Assembly (NCBI GenBank): GCA_937974415.1
Contig: CALJXB010000236.1
Location: forward strand, 1 to 8,616
DNA from: an uncultured Kiloniellales bacterium
GTDB taxonomy: Bacteria; Pseudomonadota; Alphaproteobacteria; Kiloniellales; JAKSDN01
Length of the DNA: 8,616 bases
Direction: 5' to 3'
Shown: piece by piece, positions 1 through 5,230 of the stretch
Layout: the number at the start of each line of letters is the position of its first letter
Position numbering within the stretch: the stretch's first letter is position 1
The notes under the pieces: model-generated
The model's database searches: none
Seen by the model: only the letters and a program-made list of their open reading frames with translations
What the model was told of the DNA's origin: nothing
Program-made: the position numbers and the translations under genes

Positions 1-1
1 C

Positions 2-1339
2 TATGCCGGACTCGAGGGCTTGGCCCGCCTGTGCGGCGCGCGGCCCCGAAGGACCTTCGGCCTCAATTACCCGGCCTGGCTCGGCGTCTGGCCCGCGGTC
101 CTGCTGTTCGGGCTGTTCGCCTGGCTCGAGCTGATCGCCGAGAGCGGAACGGCGCCGCGCACCCTGGCAACGGCGATTCTGATCTATTCTGCCCTGACCT
201 GGGCCGCCATGGCGGCTTTCGGCCGCGAGGTCTGGCTCGAGCGCGGCGAGGCCTTCTCGCTGGCGTTCGCCGTGTTCGGGCGCTTCGCCCCGATCGGCCA
301 GCCGGAACGCGGTCCCGACGGCAGCCCCGGTCCCTGGCCGCTCCGGCCCTACGCCGGCGACTTGGTCGTGGACCGGCCCTGCAGTCTCTCCATGACGGTC
401 TTCGTGATCTTGATGCTGTCGACGGTGACCTTCGACGGCTTCAAGGAAACCCCGCTGTGGGGCCGACTCCTGCAAGGCATCGCTTTCGAGCCCTGGCTAC
501 ATCCGGCAATCCGCCAGCTGCACGACTTGGGCTTCGATTTTCAAGCGGCGCTCGAGACCGTCATGCTCGCGCTCTTTCCGCTCGCCTTCCTGCTGGTCTA
601 CCTGGGCTTTTCCTGGCTGACCAGGCAGGCGGCGGGAAGCCGCAGGCCGGTCGCCGAGGTCGCCGGGCTCTTCGTCTTGTCGCTGGTCCCAATCGCTATC
701 GCCTACCACCTGGCCCACTATCTCTCCTATCTGCTGATCGCCGGGCAGTTCATTATCCCGCTGATCTCCGATCCGTTCGGCTTCGGCTGGAACCTCTTCG
801 GCACGGCGGACTATGCCGTGGACATCACCGTCATCGGCCCGAAGTTCGTCTGGTACACGGCGGTGATCGCGATCGTCGTCGGCCATGTCTTTGCCGTCGG
901 CGTGGCGCATTTGGTCGCGCTCGGAGTTTTCGACACCGCGCGCGCGGCCCTGAGGAGCCAGGTCCCCTTCCTGGCCCTCATGGTCGCCTACACCATGGCG
1001 AGCCTGTGGATTCTCTCCCAGCCGATCGTCGGGGGGCCCAGCCTCAGCACGCTGCGCGCCCCGTCGGCCACGCTCCCCCTGGCGCCCTTCGAGTTTCGGG
1101 AAATCTGCTACAAGCTGTCGCCCCAGGACGAGATCGGCTACGGCTTTGAAGCCGACCGGCCGATCGATTTCGACATCCACTACCACGACGGCCTGACCAT
1201 CCATGTCCCGGTCAGCCACCCGGGAACCTCGGCTCGAGCCGGGAAATTCGTCCCGGAACGGGAGCAGTTCTACTGTCTCCTATGGCTGAACCGCAGCCTC
1301 GAGACCGTATCCTTGACCTACCGGGTTAGCGGCCCGTGA
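2..1339 (+). CDS. Multi-pass membrane protein, 'fenitrothion hydrolase'-like, with C-terminal soluble domain (5' partial)
   Basis: The reading frame is open from the first bases of the window, so the N-terminus lies outside. A TTG at 20 is the first possible start seen but is unlikely to be real, because the preceding codons continue a plausible protein. Counting from that TTG (439 residues), hydrophobic segments lie near residues 24-40, 49-67, 125-137, 180-200, 213-249, 277-304 and 315-333. A non-membrane tail follows at about 355-439. The sequence, including the HYLSYLLIAGQ and DPFGFGWNLFGTADY stretches, resembles integral membrane proteins that databases often label fenitrothion hydrolase. 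That label comes from one pesticide-degrading homologue and says little about the natural role, which is unknown. The tail has alternating hydrophobic residues, a DFDIHYHDG motif at 383-391 and a final LTYRV strand, suggesting a small beta-sandwich. Family assignment is from memory of homologues and moderately sure; substrate is not known. Confidence 0.8.
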   Translation, partial: YAGLEGLARLCGARPRRTFGLNYPAWLGVWPAVLLFGLFAWLELIAESGTAPRTLATAILIYSALTWAAMAAFGREVWLERGEAFSLAFAVFGRFAPIGQPERGPDGSPGPWPLRPYAGDLVVDRPCSLSMTVFVILMLSTVTFDGFKETPLWGRLLQGIAFEPWLHPAIRQLHDLGFDFQAALETVMLALFPLAFLLVYLGFSWLTRQAAGSRRPVAEVAGLFVLSLVPIAIAYHLAHYLSYLLIAGQFIIPLISDPFGFGWNLFGTADYAVDITVIGPKFVWYTAVIAIVVGHVFAVGVAHLVALGVFDTARAALRSQVPFLALMVAYTMASLWILSQPIVGGPSLSTLRAPSATLPLAPFEFREICYKLSPQDEIGYGFEADRPIDFDIHYHDGLTIHVPVSHPGTSARAGKFVPEREQFYCLLWLNRSLETVSLTYRVSGP

Positions 1340-1420
1340 CATCCGCACCGGCGCACCTCGGCACCCGGCTCAGCTATGTGAGGGAAACGCCGTCGCCCGT
1401 CCCCGGCGGCGGCAAAGCGT

Positions 1421-1525
1421 TCAGGAAAGGCCCAGAAGCAGGCCGATCAGCCCCAGGAGTAGGACGCCGCCGCCGATGATCCCAGCGACCAGTCCGACAT
1501 TCTTGTTCTCAAAATCCTCTGACAT
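1421..1525 (-). CDS. Small single-helix membrane peptide, 34 residues
   Basis: This short frame starts with ATG at 1525 and ends with TGA at 1421. It encodes a polar N-terminus (MSEDFENKN), then one unbroken hydrophobic helix of about 23 residues rich in Gly, Leu, Ile and Val, and stops two residues later. A charged head, one full membrane span and an immediate stop are what a real small membrane protein looks like and are unlikely by chance. No strong ribosome binding site is visible: a GGGG run lies just upstream and an AGGA further away. It stands alone, antiparallel to the preceding membrane protein and 82 bases from its end. I do not recognise the family. It does not clearly match CydX-type or aa3-oxidase small subunits, so no function is assigned. 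Confidence 0.5.
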   Translation of the reverse strand: MSEDFENKNVGLVAGIIGGGVLLLGLIGLLLGLS

Positions 1526-1631
1526 GGCACCCCGAGCCCGTTCCTGTTGGAATCGGCGCACAGCATAGTCGAACAATCGCCCCTCTGAACAGCCTCAAGT
1601 GCCCGGCCGAATGCGATTTCGGGGCAAGAGT

Positions 1632-1646
1632 CGCGGCGCTGCCGCG
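1632..1646 (-). terminator. Possible transcription terminator hairpin of the 67-residue protein gene
   Basis: A perfect 6-bp GC stem (CGCGGC / GCCGCG) with a 3-base loop lies about 40 bases downstream of the stop codon at 1686 on the minus strand. The bases after it on that strand (ACTCTT) are only weakly T-rich, so intrinsic termination is uncertain. In GC-rich DNA such stems also arise by chance. Confidence 0.25.
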
Positions 1647-1685
1647 GAGCCGGCCCTCGCGCCGACGGTCGCGGGCGCCGACCCT

Positions 1686-1889
1686 TCAGTGAAACTCGCC
1701 GATCGTCGGGGTGACGGACGCGCTGTCCCCGAACTCCTCGGACCGCTGCTCCAGGATCTCCTTCGTCACCGCGAAATGGAACTTGCCCTTCGAGGTCTCG
1801 AATTCGATCACGGCCACGCTCGGGGCGTCGGGCCTGTGGTCAATCTTGAAGCCAAGCAGCGGATGCGCCTCGTGGATCTCTTCGGTCAT
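1686..1889 (-). CDS. Hypothetical small soluble protein, 67 residues
   Basis: ATG at 1889 is preceded by a strong ribosome binding site, GGAGG at 1895-1899 with a 5-base spacer, which fixes the start and argues strongly that the gene is expressed. The 67-residue product has no membrane segment or signal peptide and is rich in Glu, Asp, His and Lys. Its middle (PSVAVIEFETSKGKFHFAV, residues 23-41) reads as two beta strands joined by a Ser-Lys-Gly turn. It is followed by an amphipathic helix (TKEILEQRSEEF, 42-53) and a loose C-terminus. This suggests a small beta-beta-alpha fold. I do not recognise the family and give no function. The gene is divergent from the 72-residue membrane protein gene at 2097. 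Confidence 0.7.
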   Translation of the reverse strand: MTEEIHEAHPLLGFKIDHRPDAPSVAVIEFETSKGKFHFAVTKEILEQRSEEFGDSASVTPTIGEFH

Positions 1890-1894
1890 GCCTC

Positions 1895-1899
1895 CCTCC
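1895..1899 (-). promoter_or_regulatory. Strong ribosome binding site of the 67-residue protein gene
   Basis: GGAGG (within GGAGGGAGG read on the minus strand, 1891-1899) stands 5 bases before the ATG at 1889. It is one of the two best Shine-Dalgarno matches in the window and supports this small frame over the longer plus-strand frame that overlaps it. Confidence 0.65.
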
Positions 1900-2096
1900 A
1901 GCGGTGCCAGCGAACACTCTACACCAGATTAGCGCGCCCGGTGGCCGGCAATATCCCCACCCCCGCCTCGACCACAGCGGCTGCTTGCCGAAAGCCGGAA
2001 TTCTCCTATGCGAATGGGTTTTCAACGCCTTGGGGGCTCGCTAAGAATATCGGCGGCCAGACGCTTCCGCGTGCAACAAGTCTGAGAGTTCTCGAT

Positions 2097-2315
2097 ATGA
2101 GCCCGTCCTGGCGATCGGCCGTGGTGGCTGCCCTCGGCGGCATGATGGCCGCCGCCTACCTTCACAGCCAAGGCACCGTGGATCTCGGCTTCGGGTTTCC
2201 GCGCGGCAGTCTCATCGAAGGCCTGCTCATGGCTGTCACCGGCGCCTTGGGCGGCCTCGCGCTCCTGCTCGCCTTCCGCCTTCTGCGGGCCTTGGTCGAG
2301 CGCCTCAAGACGTAA
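2097..2315 (+). CDS. Hypothetical small membrane protein, 72 residues, two predicted helices
   Basis: The frame is open much further upstream, but that part reads as low-complexity antisense of the 67-residue gene. The protein-like portion begins at ATG 2097, preceded by a weak purine-rich GAGAG. The 72-residue product has a short N-terminus (MSPSWR), a first hydrophobic helix at about 7-24 and a connecting loop with one Asp. A second helix spans about 39-62, and the end is basic (RLLRALVERLKT). By the positive-inside rule, the Arg at residue 6 and the basic C-terminus suggest both ends face the cytoplasm. I do not recognise the family. The gene is followed by a 194-base gap containing the promoter of the next gene, so it is probably its own transcription unit. 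Confidence 0.5.
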   Translation: MSPSWRSAVVAALGGMMAAAYLHSQGTVDLGFGFPRGSLIEGLLMAVTGALGGLALLLAFRLLRALVERLKT

Positions 2316-2373
2316 CGTGTGGCGGCCGCCCCGGCGATTTGGCCATGGGGCTTGAAATCTGTACCCTGTTGAG

Positions 2374-2402
2374 GCGACATTGGCAGACGGGCGGCCTATA
2401 CT
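2374..2402 (+). promoter_or_regulatory. Probable sigma-70 type promoter of the DUF2189 gene
   Basis: A -35-like GCGACA (2374-2379, 4 of 6 matches to TTGACA) and a -10-like TATACT (2397-2402, 5 of 6) are separated by exactly 17 bases. Transcription would begin near 2409, giving a leader of about 100 bases before the DUF2189 gene. This is the best promoter-like pair I found, but it was picked out by eye. Confidence 0.4.
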
Positions 2403-2496
2403 TGTCTCGCATTGGGGTCGCGGATCGAGGTCGCCGGTGGCCTGATCGGGTGTTCTGTGCCACCTTTGGGTTGAGGCTCCATGACAGCAGCGGATC

Positions 2497-2502
2497 AGGA
2501 GG
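2497..2502 (+). promoter_or_regulatory. AGGAGG ribosome binding site deciding the DUF2189 start
   Basis: A perfect AGGAGG lies 1 base before an ATG at 2504 and 7 bases before a second in-frame ATG at 2510. The 7-base spacing is within the optimal range, so 2510 is the preferred start. Confidence 0.65.
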
Positions 2503-2509
2503 CATGACC

Positions 2510-3307
2510 ATGGCGAATGAAGAGCCGATGTCCGGCGCGGATGTCTATCGGTCCACGATTCCGACCGTCCACGCGATCGGCGTGGGAGATCTGACCGACG
2601 CCCTGACCAAGGGTATCGCCGACTTCAAGGCCATGCCGACCCACCTGGTCCACTTCTGCTGGATCTATCCCTTGGTCGTCCTCGTCGGCGCCCGAACCTA
2701 CGCGGGGGACGACGTGCTGCACCTGGCCTTTCCGCTGCTGGCCGGATACACCCTGATCGGCCCGATCGTGGCCACCGGCATGTACGAGCTGAGCCGCCGC
2801 CGGGAGATGGGTCTCGACATCTCGCGCTGGCATGCCTTCGAGGTCGTGCGCTCGCCTTCGATCCGCTCGATCGCAATTCTCAGCATCCTGCTGATGGTGA
2901 TCTATTTCCTTTGGCTTATCGTAGCCGCGGGCCTTTATGACCTCTATTTCGGCGGTGAGGAGCCGGAATCCATCGCCGGCTTCGTCAGCGAGATCTTCAC
3001 CACCTCGGCGGGCTGGGGACTCATCATCGTGGGCTGCACCGTCGGCTTCATCTTCGCCGCTGTGGTGTTCACCATGAGCGTGATGTCGTTTCCGCTGCTG
3101 CTGGACCGGGATGTCGGCCTGATGACGGCGGTGGGAACGTCGATCCGCGCGGTGATCAAGAACCCCGTCACCATGTTCATCTGGGGCCTCATCATCGCGG
3201 TCACTTTGGGCATCGCCTCCATACCCTTCTTCGTCGGCATCGCCATCGTTATGCCGGTGCTGGGGCACGCGACCTGGCATCTCTACCGTAAGACGGTGGA
3301 GGCTTAG
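2510..3307 (+). CDS. DUF2189 family integral membrane protein
   Basis: From ATG 2510 the product is 265 residues, a typical length for DUF2189 proteins. The frame extends upstream to 2339, but those codons overlap the promoter and do not look like protein. In residues from 2510, a soluble N-terminus (about 1-45) precedes membrane segments. These lie near 46-60 (HFCWIYPLVVLVGA), 68-88, 122-145 (SIAILSILLMVIYFLWLIVAAG), 168-198 and 222-250. The pattern is characteristic of DUF2189: the ISRWHAFEVVR loop, then two pairs of helices, with FPLLLDRDVGLMTAVGTSIRAV between them and GHATWHLYRK at the end. The molecular function of the family is not established; members are common in alpha- and betaproteobacteria. 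It converges with the cytochrome oxidase operon, ending 142 bases from subunit IV, so the two are not co-transcribed. Confidence 0.88.
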   Translation: MANEEPMSGADVYRSTIPTVHAIGVGDLTDALTKGIADFKAMPTHLVHFCWIYPLVVLVGARTYAGDDVLHLAFPLLAGYTLIGPIVATGMYELSRRREMGLDISRWHAFEVVRSPSIRSIAILSILLMVIYFLWLIVAAGLYDLYFGGEEPESIAGFVSEIFTTSAGWGLIIVGCTVGFIFAAVVFTMSVMSFPLLLDRDVGLMTAVGTSIRAVIKNPVTMFIWGLIIAVTLGIASIPFFVGIAIVMPVLGHATWHLYRKTVEA

Positions 3308-3370
3308 CCCAAACCGGCCTCGGCCATCGGTCGATTCAACGACGATCCTCCTGCCGCGCGTCTACCTACG

Positions 3371-3407
3371 AGGCGAGTCAGTGCGGACTCAAGCCCGTGA
3401 CTTGCCT
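3371..3407. terminator. Inverted repeat between convergent genes, possible bidirectional terminator
   Basis: AGGCGAGTCA (3371-3380) and TGACTTGCCT (3398-3407) form a 10-bp stem, 9 Watson-Crick pairs plus one G-U in the plus-strand RNA, around a 17-base loop. It lies in the 142-base gap between the DUF2189 stop and the subunit IV stop, where a shared terminator is expected. No T-tract follows on either strand, so it may act as an RNA 3'-end stabiliser or with Rho instead. A competing GAGTC/GACTC stem overlaps it. Confidence 0.35.
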
Positions 3408-3418
3408 AGACGATGGGT

Positions 3419-3436
3419 CCGGTGAGCTTCACCCGG
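3419..3436 (-). terminator. Weak hairpin just downstream of the oxidase operon
   Basis: CCGGTGA and TCACCCGG pair with one bulged base around a 3-base loop, 13 bases past the subunit IV stop. There is no T-run. It is a secondary candidate for the operon's 3' end. Confidence 0.2.
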
Positions 3437-3449
3437 CGACTAGACCGGC

Positions 3450-3797
3450 CTAGGGCCCGATCGCGAAAAAGATCTCGCGGGTCTCGAAAGTGTAGTCCGA
3501 TTCTAGCGCCATGATGACGACGAACACCAGCACCAGAAGGGGCGGGACGACAATGGCATAGAGCAGGGCGAGGCGCTCCCACATCATGTGCATGAAGACG
3601 GCCACGATGAGCCCGGCCTTCAGCATCATGAAAATCAGGATCAGCGACCACCTGAGGGCGCCCTCGAGCTGGAAGTAGTCGACCGCGTAGGAGGCGGCGC
3701 TGAGGACGAAGAGCCAGGCCCAGATCTTGAAGTAGATGCCGAGCGGATGTTGCTGGCCTATGTCGTGTGAGCCTGCTTGTGCTTCTGCGTGTGCCAT
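3450..3797 (-). CDS. Cytochrome c oxidase subunit IV (prokaryotic type)
   Basis: This is the last gene of the oxidase operon, starting 9 bases after the subunit III stop codon. The 115-residue product is a typical small bacterial subunit IV (COX4_pro type). It has a hydrophilic, His-containing N-terminus (1-20) and three membrane helices near 22-40, 49-70 and 76-97. The helices are linked by the family's hallmark MMLKAGLIVAVFMHMMWE stretch (57-74), with a conserved Lys at 60 and His at 70. A short acidic C-terminus (ESDYTFETREIF) follows. The subunit has no cofactor; in related enzymes it packs against the catalytic core and aids stability or assembly. No strong Shine-Dalgarno is seen, so translation may be coupled to the gene before it. 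Confidence 0.9.
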   Translation of the reverse strand: MAHAEAQAGSHDIGQQHPLGIYFKIWAWLFVLSAASYAVDYFQLEGALRWSLILIFMMLKAGLIVAVFMHMMWERLALLYAIVVPPLLVLVFVVIMALESDYTFETREIFFAIGP

Positions 3798-3806
3798 GTG
3801 CTCGCC

Positions 3807-4517
3807 CTACCAAAGATAGAAGAATGCAAAGATGAAGACCCACACCAGGTCGACGAAGTGCCAATAGAGGCCCATGGTCTCGACAATTTCGTAGCGGCCC
3901 TTGCGGCTGGTGAAGAAGCCGCGCTTCTCGGTGTCGAAGTCGCCCCGCCACACCTTGCGGGCAACGATCAGCAGGAACAGCACGCCGACCGATACGTGGA
4001 AGCCGTGGAAGCCGGTGATCATGAAGAAGGTCGAGCCGAACTGGGGGGCGCCCCAGGGGTTGCCCCAGGGCCGCACGCCATCTTCAATGAGCTTGGTCCA
4101 CTCAACCGCCTGCATGCCGACGAAGGTGGCGCCGAAAAGCGCCGTGAGTAGCAGCCACATGACGGTCTTGGCGCGGGCCTTGCGGTAGCCGTAGTTGACG
4201 GCCATGACCATGGTCCCGCTCGAGGTGATCAGGATGAAGGTCATGATGGCGATCAGGATGAGCGGAATCGGCTCGCCCCCGAACGACAGGGCGAAGACCT
4301 CGCTGGCGTTCGGCCAGGTCTCCGTGGTGGACATGCGCACCGTCATATAGGACAGCAGGAAGCAGCCGAAGATGAAGGTGTCGCTGAGCAGGAAGATCCA
4401 CATCATGGCCTTGCCCCAGGGGACATTCTTGAATGCCCGCTGGTCGGAGGCCCAATCTGAGACGAAGCCCGACACGCCGTCGGGCTGAGCTACGGATCCA
4501 CCAGAATCTGTTGCCAT
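3807..4517 (-). CDS. ctaE: Cytochrome c oxidase subunit III
   Basis: The 236-residue protein belongs to heme-copper oxidase subunit III. It lacks the first two helices of the seven-helix form, as many short bacterial versions do. Five membrane segments lie near 37-60, 84-108, 117-138, 160-187 and 213-235. Family signatures are visible: FGATFVGMQAVEW (128-140), FFMITGFHGFHVSVG (164-178, with His171 and His174) and YWHFVDLVWVFIF (218-230). Subunit III binds no metal; it stabilises the core and keeps proton uptake through the D channel from failing during turnover. The start ATG is preceded by GAGAGGGGA. It follows the shorter subunit III-like gene by 17 bases. It would correspond to one of the two subunit III genes (coxO/coxP) of the rhizobial coxMNOP cluster. 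Confidence 0.94.
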   Translation of the reverse strand: MATDSGGSVAQPDGVSGFVSDWASDQRAFKNVPWGKAMMWIFLLSDTFIFGCFLLSYMTVRMSTTETWPNASEVFALSFGGEPIPLILIAIMTFILITSSGTMVMAVNYGYRKARAKTVMWLLLTALFGATFVGMQAVEWTKLIEDGVRPWGNPWGAPQFGSTFFMITGFHGFHVSVGVLFLLIVARKVWRGDFDTEKRGFFTSRKGRYEIVETMGLYWHFVDLVWVFIFAFFYLW

Positions 4518-4534
4518 GAGCGACTAATCCCCTC

Positions 4535-5149
4535 TCACGTGAACCACAAGAGCGCGAACAAGACCAACCAAACCACCAAAAGGAAGTGCCAATAGACGGC
4601 GCAGAGCTCGACGGTCAAACGAACCTTGGCCACTGCGACGCCGCGCCAGACCCTCAAGACGGTCCGGCCCCAGGCCACCAGTCCGCCCAGAAGGTGCAAG
4701 GCATGCACCGCGGTCAGCAGATAGAAGAAGGCGTAGGCCGGGTTCGTGTCGGCATAGAAACCCGCGTCGGCAAGTTGCCGCCACGCCATGAATTGCCCGA
4801 TCAGAAAGACCAGCGCCAAACCGCCGCCCGCCAGCAGCCCTGTCTTCACGCCGTCGAGGCGTCCCTGGCGCGCGTTGATGGTCGCCCAATGCCAGGCCAC
4901 GCTGCTCAGAATCAGGACGACCGTATTGGCCCAGAGAATCGACGGCTCGGAAAAACGGTGCCAGTCGCTGAGCGCCATGCGATCGCCGTAGGCCACCACG
5001 AAGAGGGAGAACACCACCGTGGCGACCATCATGATCAGCCTGACGGCAATCGTCTGCGCGGGCAGGTAGTAGACGCTGCCCTCGGGCAGCTCTCCCTTGG
5101 ACCGTCCCGGCAGCCAGGACTTTTCTGTCAGCTGGCGGAAGAAGCTCAC
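4535..5149 (-). CDS. Second cytochrome c oxidase subunit III-like protein
   Basis: The 204-residue product starts at GTG 5149, with AGGA about 9 bases upstream. It is a divergent member of the heme-copper oxidase subunit III family, with helices near 34-53, 70-89, 104-124, 138-161 and 178-202. The characteristic features are FYLLTAVHALHLLGGLV (142-158, His149 and His152) and CAVYWHFLLVVWLVLFALL (183-201). Both match the TM5 and last-helix signatures of the downstream subunit III, with which it is paralogous. The DVWRF-type loops are otherwise poorly conserved. It sits 81 bases after subunit I, where ctaB and ctaG would be found in a housekeeping operon. Tandem subunit III genes are known from Bradyrhizobium coxOP. 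Whether both proteins enter one complex cannot be told from sequence. Confidence 0.88.
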   Translation of the reverse strand: MSFFRQLTEKSWLPGRSKGELPEGSVYYLPAQTIAVRLIMMVATVVFSLFVVAYGDRMALSDWHRFSEPSILWANTVVLILSSVAWHWATINARQGRLDGVKTGLLAGGGLALVFLIGQFMAWRQLADAGFYADTNPAYAFFYLLTAVHALHLLGGLVAWGRTVLRVWRGVAVAKVRLTVELCAVYWHFLLVVWLVLFALLWFT

Positions 5150-5230
5150 GGCAGCACGTCCTGCAGTCCCGTTATCCCATTGCCCCGCACGGCCAGGTGA
5201 GAGCCACTTCGCGCCATCGCCCGCGCGGCC

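Noticed and set aside
497..1219. 240-residue minus-strand frame opposite the first membrane protein
   Set aside because: Low-complexity Asp/Arg/Gln-rich translation; it is the shadow of the real plus-strand gene.
2495..3280. 261-residue minus-strand frame opposite the DUF2189 gene
   Set aside because: Asp/His/Arg-rich shadow of a clear membrane protein gene that has its own promoter and ribosome binding site.
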